Under the pieces are notes generated by a model, which was given only the letters and a program-made list of their open reading frames with translations, searched no databases and was not told the origin of the DNA. From positions 29,258,120 through 29,322,119 of the forward strand of contig NC_087071.1 of the NCBI RefSeq assembly GCF_963678635.1: a stretch of DNA of 64,000 nt, written 5' to 3'. A program made the position numbers and the translations under genes. Positions 32,725 through 40,170 of the stretch are shown here, one piece after another. Source of the DNA: Symsagittifera roscoffensis (lineage: Eukaryota; Xenacoelomorpha; Acoela; Convolutidae). Each line of letters starts with the position of its first letter. The first letter of the stretch is position 1.

Positions 32725-33996
32725 TCGAGAGCTGTGCGGGCACTACTAACGACGGGTGGCCCTCGCATGAAGAAATTTCATGGACGCTACCTGGAAGTCT
32801 ATGGGCCGTATCAAATAATGCTGAACGTGGATGGAATCAGTATCTACACCAGGACTTATGTAACAACAGATGATGACCAAATGGGGCAGATCTATTTGGG
32901 AGAAGAAGAACTCAAGGTCCGCAGGATAGGCCATGACGCCATGATGGAACAAGACGCAGTACACATTGGATATGAAGCAGATGTGACAGCACACCTGCTC
33001 GACACCAACGGAACAAAAATCGGAGTCACAGGGCTTCTGGACACAGGAGCGGTAGTGAGTGTGATGCCGATAAAAACTTGGGAAAGAATGGGCTTCACGC
33101 GGGAAGATCTGATTCCTACGAATCTCCGACTGGCAGCCGCAAATCGAGGAGCCATCTACGTAGCCGGAAGAACACCGATAACGGTCCTTCACATGGGAGG
33201 ACGAGATCTTTGGATGAGCTTCCTGGTGGTAGAGAATCTGGACGACGCCGACCAATTCATCTTGGGGAGAGATTTTGTCAGGAATTTTGACGTGATGATT
33301 GACTTGAACAACGGTCTAATACGGATTAGAAACCCGGACCGAAAGTATGTTAAGAGACCAATTAATAGGATAATAACAGACGAAAATAAGGTACCAGTTT
33401 TTTTGGATAGAAAAGTAAAATTACAACCAGGACAAGCTGTAGTAGCAATTATTAGAATGAGAAATTTAAATTCGTTGAGTGATAGTAAACAGGTTTGCTT
33501 AGTACCGAATCCAAATAGTCAGAGTTCGGTGATTTTAGGCCGGAGCTTCTCGGTAACGCGAAACGGACTGTGTGTCAGTGTGTTGTTGAACACACTGGAC
33601 ACCACGGTTTCAATCCAGCGTGGAAAGAAGCTTGGCTACGCTTTGCCGATGAGGACCGACTATGAGGAGACACAAAACGTGAAGAAATATAGTGTGAAAG
33701 ACTGTCCTTATCATGCAAATAAAGATAAAATTTTAAAGAGAATTAATGAATTAAAATCTATTCATAAATTGTTTTCAATGAAATCCGAAACGGACGACGG
33801 CTTATCAAACTGCTCGAATTTTCCGGAACGCCCCTCGTCATATGAACTAGATTCTGACAAACCGGTTTTGCCAGAAATAGAACATTTAAAAGGGAAAATA
33901 GGTGAGGGAGATTTTGAAAATTGCGGGACGTTTTATATCGGAACGCAGATGTATTTTCGAAACATAAAGCAGACATCGGTTGCTGTAACTTCGTAG
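32725..33996 (+). CDS. pol: Pol part 1: aspartic protease
   Basis: Directly follows the gag TAG codon in the same reading frame, with no ATG near its start, so it was made either by stop-codon readthrough (known for UAG between gag and pol in some retroviruses) or by a frame now broken by mutation. The retropepsin centre is LLDTGAVVSVMP (about 33034-33069); a hydrophobic ILGRDF segment follows near 33260. It cleaves the polyprotein. The last 100 codons link to RT. The frame is lost near 33905-33920, where the RT continues in another phase. Confidence 0.75.
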   Translation, partial: SRAVRALLTTGGPRMKKFHGRYLEVYGPYQIMLNVDGISIYTRTYVTTDDDQMGQIYLGEEELKVRRIGHDAMMEQDAVHIGYEADVTAHLLDTNGTKIGVTGLLDTGAVVSVMPIKTWERMGFTREDLIPTNLRLAAANRGAIYVAGRTPITVLHMGGRDLWMSFLVVENLDDADQFILGRDFVRNFDVMIDLNNGLIRIRNPDRKYVKRPINRIITDENKVPVFLDRKVKLQPGQAVVAIIRMRNLNSLSDSKQVCLVPNPNSQSSVILGRSFSVTRNGLCVSVLLNTLDTTVSIQRGKKLGYALPMRTDYEETQNVKKYSVKDCPYHANKDKILKRINELKSIHKLFSMKSETDDGLSNCSNFPERPSSYELDSDKPVLPEIEHLKGKIGEGDFENCGTFYIGTQMYFRNIKQTSVAVTS

Positions 33997-34502
33997 AACA
34001 CGAAATTGAGCTGGAAGTAGGTGCCGTTCCGCACAGAGAGGGCGCGAGACGAATGACACCACACAAATCGGAAGCGTGCCGAGCGGAAATAGAAATGTTG
34101 CTTGAATACGACATGATAGAACCCTCGAAATCGCCATGGGCTTGCGGGGTAGTAATGGCGAAAAAGAAAGGGGGGCAGCTTAGATTTTGTTGCGACTTTC
34201 GTTACTTGAACGCGGTAACAATAAAAGATGCGTACCCGATACCGCGAATAGACGAGAGCCTCTCTAAGCTTGGTGATGCAAAGTTCTTCACCACATTGGA
34301 CTTGGGTTCTGCCTTCTGGCAGGTTCCTTTGCGGAAGAAGGATAGGGAAAAAACCGGTTTCGCGTGCGAATTGGGGTTGTACCAGTGGAAGAGGATGCCC
34401 TTCGGCTTGTGCAATGCAACAGCAACTTTTCAAAGGCTGATGGCTCAGGCTTTGACAGGAGTGACCAAAAAGTACGGGAATATCTTTGTGCTACGTGGAT
34501 GA
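33921..34502 (+). CDS. pol: Pol part 2: reverse transcriptase, fingers and palm
   Basis: Contains the Ty3/gypsy RT blocks in order: EMLLEYDMIEPSKSPWA (pre-motif 1), GGQLRFCCDFRYLNAVTIKD, PIPRIDESL, FFTTLDLGSAFWQVPL (motif A, catalytic Asp) and KRMPFGLCNATATFQRLM (motif B). The catalytic YVDD box is in the next frame (34492-34503) because of a one-base shift near 34485. RT copies the element RNA into DNA in the cytoplasmic particle. Confidence 0.85.
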   Translation: MRDVLYRNADVFSKHKADIGCCNFVEHEIELEVGAVPHREGARRMTPHKSEACRAEIEMLLEYDMIEPSKSPWACGVVMAKKKGGQLRFCCDFRYLNAVTIKDAYPIPRIDESLSKLGDAKFFTTLDLGSAFWQVPLRKKDREKTGFACELGLYQWKRMPFGLCNATATFQRLMAQALTGVTKKYGNIFVLRG

Positions 34503-35145
34503 CGTAGTCATAGCGACACCGACCCTGGAGGATCACATTGATCGAGTCGATGAGGTCTTCGGATGTATGAAAAGAGCAGGCTTGAAATGCAAACCATCGA
34601 AATGTGAAATCCTTAGGGATTCGATCAAGTACCTGGGAAGAATGGTGGACAGGCATGGTGTGAGGCCAGATCCGGAAGCAGTAGAGGCTGTGCTGACATG
34701 GAAGGCTCCGAGGACGGACACACAGCTAATGAGCTTCCTGGGGTTTGCCAATTATTACCGTGAATTCATTAAAGGATATGCGGACAAGGTGTACCCGATG
34801 CAGAAGCTGATGCGCAACAAAGGGAAAAAGTTCGAATGGAACGATGAGGCACAGGTTGCATTCGAGAACATAAAGCGGGAACTGTGCGAAGCGCCAGTGC
34901 TGGGCATGCCTACAGAAAAGGGCATGTATGTTCTCGACACAGACGCATCGGTGGTGGCCATCTCAGGAATCTTGGATCAAGAGCAAGAATGGAACGGAAG
35001 AACAGTTCTCCGTCCCATTGCATACGGCAGCAAAGTCTTGAGTGACACAGAGATGAAATATGGCGCACCAAAAGCAGAAATGTTTGCAGTAGTCACCTTC
35101 GTGGAGAAGTACCGTGCATACTTGGGGAGCGCTCCCTTCAAGTAA
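34486..35145 (+). CDS. pol: Pol part 3: RT active site, connection and RNase H
   Basis: Opens with CYVDDVVIATPTLEDH (RT active site, motif C), then KCEILRDSIKYLGRMV and FLGFANYYREFIKGYA (thumb/connection), and RNase H with YVLDTDASVVAISGIL (first Asp), APKAEMFAVVTFVEKYRAYL (Glu). The frame meets TAA at 35143-35145 in the middle of RNase H; the same phase resumes after it with the third acidic residue in VDNRALSWL. The stop replaces what should be a sense codon, so this copy of RNase H is broken. Confidence 0.82.
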   Translation: MCYVDDVVIATPTLEDHIDRVDEVFGCMKRAGLKCKPSKCEILRDSIKYLGRMVDRHGVRPDPEAVEAVLTWKAPRTDTQLMSFLGFANYYREFIKGYADKVYPMQKLMRNKGKKFEWNDEAQVAFENIKRELCEAPVLGMPTEKGMYVLDTDASVVAISGILDQEQEWNGRTVLRPIAYGSKVLSDTEMKYGAPKAEMFAVVTFVEKYRAYLGSAPFK

Positions 35146-35148
35146 CGC

Positions 35149-38100
35149 GTGGACAACAGAGCGTTATCCTGGTTGAAGACCTACTCGATGGATCAGAGTT
35201 ATATTGGTAGATGGATAGTAAGATTGGATGGCTACCATATGATAATCGAACATAGGATGCGTGATAAACACCAGAATGCTGACAGCCTCAGCGAGAAAAC
35301 TGAGTTCTATGAAAGATTGGAGCAGAAGCAGGCCAATCAGGCGGAAATAAAGGAGGGATTCTCGTTTCTGGACAAAGAAACTTATGAAGCGCTTCCCTTA
35401 ACGAGATGGTTGGATAAGTCTGGACATCCAATTCCAGGGCACCCTGAGTTACCTGTAGAGAAAGCAGCCGAGATAAAGATCCTGTACAAGGAGGACCCGG
35501 TCCCCTTGGATTTGTTGCTGCGCTCGAACCTGGTCCAGCAAGAACTCTCTCGCATGAATATAAACAGCCTCTCATTATTGGATAAAACGGTGCAAGTCAC
35601 ACCACAAGTGATGCGGATGCTGGGTGGATTGTTAGAAAGAGAAGTGACCAGAGATGACCCCGAGTGGACAGCAGCAGTGGCATCGCTAACAGTCAGTGAG
35701 AAGGTGAAGATCATGCCGTCCAGACGACAGCACGAAGAGAACGAAAGGGATTGTAGGACAATAGTTCAGCAACTAGTATCCTCAATACCCCAAGAGATTT
35801 TAACAAGTACTTCTTACGGACAGAAAGAACAGGGGAATAGCAAGCGAAAGAAAACCGTCACCTTTGTAGACCGGGATAAAGAGGGTGAAGAGGTAGAACA
35901 CAATCTGCTGCAAGACTATTTGTCCGGGGAGAAGGATGATGAGAAGAACCAGCGATCACAAGATCAACACCCGGGACAAGGAAATTTGTCCGGGGAGTCT
36001 GAGATAAACGAGGAAATTCCTGATGAGAAACAGGACCTAGGGAACAAGGTTTTGTCCGGGGAGTTCAGATGGATGCGAAGAAAGCACAGACATGATCTGG
36101 AGGAGTGCGCAGTCTCCAGCACAACCTCTTCGACGGATGATGATTCCCGAAACTCAGGAATGGATACCTATTCAGACAGGAATTTGACCTCGGGATCAGA
36201 ACTGTCAGAACTGGCGATTCACACGCTACTAGTGGAAACTCGGGCGAGGGATCTGGACAGAGAGGTGTACCAGGATCCTGACAGTGATCGCTACCTAATA
36301 TCAAGTGAAAGAGTCTTTGACAACGCAGCGGATGACTTAGAAACAAAAGCAGTATCAAAGCGGTCGATGAGCTTATTGCCACAGAAAGAGGCAGTCAGGA
36401 CTGATCTTCAACCGTTTCAGCAAGAAACACAACCGTTGGCGAAGATTTGGTGCGTTAAGATGGAAGAAGACACACATCAGCCCAACGAGCTGAATAGTCA
36501 GATGAGGGTCATGAAGACGTACTTGAAGGCGAGATACAGACTCTCGGACCTTCTAAGGGCGCAGAGAAATGATCGCATGACAAGCAACCTAAAAAGGTGG
36601 ATAGAAAACGGTGCACCAGACAAAGGTGACCTGGAAGAAGACAGCTATAGGATCCTGAGACAATACTTCATGCAGAAGGAGGGGAGATTATATCTGAACA
36701 AGGACGGGATCGTGGCTTGCAGGAGAAGAGAAGAAGACAAGGTCTTATACAAATATAACGCGATAGTGTTGCCGCAACTCTATCAGACAGAACTATTATT
36801 CAGGTCGCATGATCAGATGGGCCATCAAGGGATCGACAAAGTGTATCAGAGGATCCTGAGGCGCTTTGAGTGGCCTGGAATGAAAAAGGCATGTGAGAAA
36901 TGGGTAACAGCGTGCCTGTCATGCCAACAGGTCAAAGATCCAAGGAAATTACGATTTCCTTTACAATCGATTGAGTCGTCTGAATTCAACGAGGTGGTGC
37001 AGATAGATCACCAGAAGATATGCATGACAGACAGCGGTTATAACCAAGTCTTGGTCATGATAGATCACTTCACGAAGTATGCAGAGGCCGTGCCCTGCAT
37101 AACTGCCTCGGCAGAAGAGACATGCGACCACCTGATCAATATGTGGATAGCAAGACATGGTTGTCCGATGACGTTTCAATCGGATAATGGAACAGCTTTC
37201 GTAGGAGAGCTTACGAAAGAGCTTATGAGACGCTCACAGGTCGCTCAGGCTCACTCCACGACATACCACCCTCAAACGAATGGCCTAGTGGAAAGACAGA
37301 ATAGGACGTTAGTGTCGATGCTGAGGGTATATTGTTCCAGGTACATGACCGATTGGGACAGATACCTTCCACAGGTGATGGGAGCTTATAATAGCACGCA
37401 ACACTCCACCACTGGAGTCAGTCCACACATGATGCTGACGGGACACGAGAAGTCTTTACCCTTGACATTCTTCTACCCAGAGTATGAGGGAAAGAAAACA
37501 TCTCCACAGGTTTACGTAAGGGATGTGATCAGACGTCAACAGGAGTTGAACGATCTGTGCAGACGAAATACTCAGCAAGCACAGGCAAGGCAAAGGAAAA
37601 GATTCGACAAGAAAGCAGCTGGCGCAAAAGCTTACTCGGTGGGAGACTACGTATGGGTATTTCAGAACGTTATACCACCGAAAGGGACAAAGAAGCTTCT
37701 AAAAAAATGGAGGGGACCATTCATGATTACGGAGGTGCACCAGGAGGGACGCTTTTATAGACTGAGTACTGGCCGAGCCGCCCAGTACGAGAACATCAAG
37801 CCACACAATCCATCGACAGAAGACTGGTGTATACCTGCAGACATGGAAGAAGGGGATTATCTAATGATGGATCCTGCTTGTGAGGTCAATGAAAAGGGAA
37901 CCAGGGAGAAGAACAATGGAAACGAAGTCGTAGAGGAAGGTACGGATACACCATTGGACCTGGATCCAAACGAACAGATCGAAGCGGACGATGAAACCTT
38001 ACCCTACGCAGAGGAAGATTGGCAGGATCCCGAACAGACAGAGGTTCCCAAGAACTTGGAACCAGATCTTCCGTTCACGATGCAGACTCGTCAGAAGGGC

Positions 38101-38280
38101 GGGACGAGACCAAGAAAGAAATACAATCCTTACGGTGACGACTTTGTAGTGGATAGGATAGATCTAAAGAAAATAGTGGAGGAAGTAGTGGGTTTAGAGG
38201 AAATAACTGTGTCACAAGACATTGACATAGTCGATGATCACAACGTGAATGGGTTGACGACTGGTCGAAACCCGAGGTAG
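35149..38280 (+). CDS. pol: Pol part 4: end of RNase H, acidic insert, integrase, GPF module
   Basis: Begins with VDNRALSWLKTY (third RNase H Asp). Residues about 75-540 are an unusual acidic, repeat-containing spacer of some 460 aa not found in ordinary gypsy pol. It includes three LSGE-led repeats 22 codons apart. Integrase follows: the HHCC zinc domain (about 553-595), then the core with QIDH (about 620), SDNGTAF (about 679) and NGLVERQN (about 715), giving D-D-35-E spacing, and a GPF module (KKWRGPFMITEV, about 850). An acidic tail ends at the stop. Integrase inserts the DNA copy and makes the 5-bp duplication. Confidence 0.88.
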   Translation: MDNRALSWLKTYSMDQSYIGRWIVRLDGYHMIIEHRMRDKHQNADSLSEKTEFYERLEQKQANQAEIKEGFSFLDKETYEALPLTRWLDKSGHPIPGHPELPVEKAAEIKILYKEDPVPLDLLLRSNLVQQELSRMNINSLSLLDKTVQVTPQVMRMLGGLLEREVTRDDPEWTAAVASLTVSEKVKIMPSRRQHEENERDCRTIVQQLVSSIPQEILTSTSYGQKEQGNSKRKKTVTFVDRDKEGEEVEHNLLQDYLSGEKDDEKNQRSQDQHPGQGNLSGESEINEEIPDEKQDLGNKVLSGEFRWMRRKHRHDLEECAVSSTTSSTDDDSRNSGMDTYSDRNLTSGSELSELAIHTLLVETRARDLDREVYQDPDSDRYLISSERVFDNAADDLETKAVSKRSMSLLPQKEAVRTDLQPFQQETQPLAKIWCVKMEEDTHQPNELNSQMRVMKTYLKARYRLSDLLRAQRNDRMTSNLKRWIENGAPDKGDLEEDSYRILRQYFMQKEGRLYLNKDGIVACRRREEDKVLYKYNAIVLPQLYQTELLFRSHDQMGHQGIDKVYQRILRRFEWPGMKKACEKWVTACLSCQQVKDPRKLRFPLQSIESSEFNEVVQIDHQKICMTDSGYNQVLVMIDHFTKYAEAVPCITASAEETCDHLINMWIARHGCPMTFQSDNGTAFVGELTKELMRRSQVAQAHSTTYHPQTNGLVERQNRTLVSMLRVYCSRYMTDWDRYLPQVMGAYNSTQHSTTGVSPHMMLTGHEKSLPLTFFYPEYEGKKTSPQVYVRDVIRRQQELNDLCRRNTQQAQARQRKRFDKKAAGAKAYSVGDYVWVFQNVIPPKGTKKLLKKWRGPFMITEVHQEGRFYRLSTGRAAQYENIKPHNPSTEDWCIPADMEEGDYLMMDPACEVNEKGTREKNNGNEVVEEGTDTPLDLDPNEQIEADDETLPYAEEDWQDPEQTEVPKNLEPDLPFTMQTRQKGGTRPRKKYNPYGDDFVVDRIDLKKIVEEVVGLEEITVSQDIDIVDDHNVNGLTTGRNPR
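35920..36063 (+). repeat. Three 66-bp spaced TTGTCCGGGGAG motifs in the pol insert
   Basis: TTGTCCGGGGAG at 35920-35931, 35986-35997 and 36052-36063, exactly 66 bp apart, encoding LSGE. The sequence between them is poorly conserved. The same 12-mer, one base changed, precedes the 3' LTR. Confidence 0.85.
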
Positions 38281-38900
38281 AATTCGACGATGAGCAACAG
38301 CAGTCATATGAAAAAGACCTGACGAACCTGCGTGTCTTAGAGTGGCTGAATGAAACGACCTCGGATCCAGAGGAAACCAGCGTCACGATTCAAGACGTAG
38401 ATCGTGAAAGCATGAAATACATCAAGACTGGACGAGATGATTCTTCCTGGGCTGCCCAGGAAGGACGATTACTCATTCCAGCTTCTAACCTTGACTTGAT
38501 ACCCGGTATGCGATCGACGGGGACGTCGATGGATATTTTTGTCCGGGGAGTGGGGGTAGGACTTACCCACACTGAAAACTTGATAATAAAAAAACTAAGA
38601 ATAGCAAGGGAAACAGGAGAATTAGAAGCAGAAACAGGCGAAGAACCTAATAAACCTGACATAGGCAGGGTAGTTGAGTCATATTTTAATTTACCGAATG
38701 AATATTCTAGTAACATAATACTAACAGACAGTGATTTCATACTCACAAACAGAACATGTGCAATAGCGATCACCGCAGACATGAGTTTTAGGACAGCGCT
38801 AGCGGCAGATTTTAAGAGGGAATACAAAAACGTGGAATTTCTTTGGAAGCAAAGACCAGGGATAGGGGGCGTAGCAGCCTTACCTCCGGCGGTGTCTTAG
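38281..38900 (+). CDS. Pol-linked segment, reading frame 3 (function unknown)
   Basis: The acidic tail of pol appears to continue here in a different phase: frame 3 is open from about 38240 to 38900 and starts with an acidic, Gln-rich stretch. An ATG is at 38412. The protein part has a central RETGELEAETGEEP segment and a later hydrophobic stretch, but no family I recognise. It is probably the downstream end of the pol polyprotein, separated by a frameshift near 38275. It also contains the fourth copy of TTGTCCGGGGAG (38539-38550), here read in another frame than in pol. Confidence 0.45.
38539..38550 (+). promoter_or_regulatory. Candidate central polypurine tract (TTGTCCGGGGAG)
   Basis: Lies about 640 bp from the exact midpoint of the element, follows a T-run (GATATTTTTGTC) and runs into a G-rich stretch (GGGGAGTGGGGGTAGG). 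The 11-mer TGTCCGGGGAG is identical to the one abutting the 3' LTR. Role as a second plus-strand primer is inference. Confidence 0.45.
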
Positions 38901-39161
38901 ATACCGGGAAAGTACTGATGCTTCTTGGTAACGAGGGCGACGGAGAAGCAGCACGTGGACCCAGAAAACCTAGTCTTGTCTTTGACGAGTCTGAGGGACT
39001 TCCTTGTAGAAATGGACGTGAAGGAGCTCTCGCTTCCAGTGTACGATCCAAACAGAGGAAGACTGCATCCTCGGGAATTGTACGCGCTTGTACACGTGAT
39101 ATTCTCTGATACGAACATACAAGTATATCTACACAAGAAATATTACTTAAGTATAGGCTGA
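38901..39161 (+). pseudogene. Downstream coding remnant after the pol-linked segment
   Basis: In frame 3 after the stop at 38900 an open stretch of about 78 codons (38925-39161) reads like real protein (NLVLSLTSLRDFLVEMDVKE, then YDPNRGRLHPRELYALVHVI). Just before it frame 2 carries a GGVLDTGKVLMLLGNEGDGE segment. The two pieces may be one protein broken by shifts. No family recognised. Confidence 0.35.
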
Positions 39162-39540
39162 GTGATGTGCGAAAGAGTGTTAGGTCAAAGACTAAGTTGC
39201 ATGTGATATGTATGGGTAAGTAGGGGTTAGTGACCATGAACAACTAGATGACGATCTTGGGAATAGATCCAAAGTTTGGACTGTCCAATCTTAGGTCGAA
39301 TTCCAAAATTTTAGAAACCAATTGATTTTAATAAATTTTAGGATAAATATCTTTTTATCTGAACTGTTTTAAGCAAATTTTAACGATATATGTTAAGATG
39401 AAACTGACAAGTGTGACATTCGTGATTTCTTTTCTAGATCCTGATTGATCATTTAAATTACTCACTTGAGTCAAATCATCAAATCGAATCAAATCAAACT
39501 TGGAAAGAATAGTATAGACAATTTCAACCTGGATGAATTG
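39162..39540 (+). other. AT-rich gap between pol and the downstream ORFs, with a splice-acceptor-like tract
   Basis: No coding potential up to about 39490; the base composition drops sharply to AT-rich. GTGATTTCTTTTCTAG at 39422-39437 is a good polypyrimidine tract plus AG. A spliced subgenomic RNA, as retroviruses use for env, could place the next ORF near its 5' end. Inference only. Confidence 0.4.
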
Positions 39541-40170
39541 ATGGACCTGGCAGAGGCATATGTAGGACCGATGATAGATGCGATCTATCGTCGGCTGATC
39601 GATCGAGACTTCGCTCTGGAGGACCCAGAGGTAGTCATTTGCTGACCGCCCTGATCAACATCTTGGGGCACGACAACCGTGGGGACCGCCCCACGGAAGT
39701 CCTGTTGATGGCCGCATATGGAGAAAGAGGAGTACTAGACCGCCCGAACATGAGAGTGATGAGGTGGAGAAACGGCGCTCTCTCAGGGAGTGACTTGGCG
39801 AATGAGCCTGGATTGGGAAGTTCTAGGACTTACCAACCAGGTGAGATGCCAATGCCCTCTAAGCCTAAACCTGGGCTGACGAGAATGCATCGGGAGATGA
39901 ACAGCGAGACGACCTCGTCTGGTTCACCACTGAGAGCAGCTGTGCCAGCAAAAAGGGCGAAAGTAGCACAGAAGGTTCAGACGAACCAAACCATACAAGA
40001 TCTGGACGAGATGAACGATCAGCTGAGAAGTACGAAGAAGGAGCTGGACGAGATGACCAGAAGCATGCTCCAGATGGAGGAAGATCGGGACATGTGGACA
40101 AAAAGCAGGGTCAAGAGTTTGAGCGCTTATGGCAGGAATACAAAGAGCAATCGGAGCAGGTGGCGTTGAC
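39541..40170 (+). CDS. N-terminal part of the SGNH ORF group (frame-broken)
   Basis: ATG at 39541 opens a frame (MDLAEAYVGPMIDAIYRRLI) that meets TGA at 39643-39645. Translation-like sequence continues at once in frame 3 (LLTALINILGHDN, 39639 on), through a Pro/Lys-rich region and a coiled coil (about 39990-40085, QTIQDLDEMNDQLRSTKKEL). It then passes into the frame of the 836-codon ORF near 40094. The three pieces look like one protein with two single-base breaks. The coiled coil suggests an oligomer. Confidence 0.5.

Noticed and set aside
32746-33255. Antisense frames of 100-190 codons across gag, pol and the downstream ORFs
   Set aside because: All lie opposite clear coding sequence with GC-richer codons; they are shadows.
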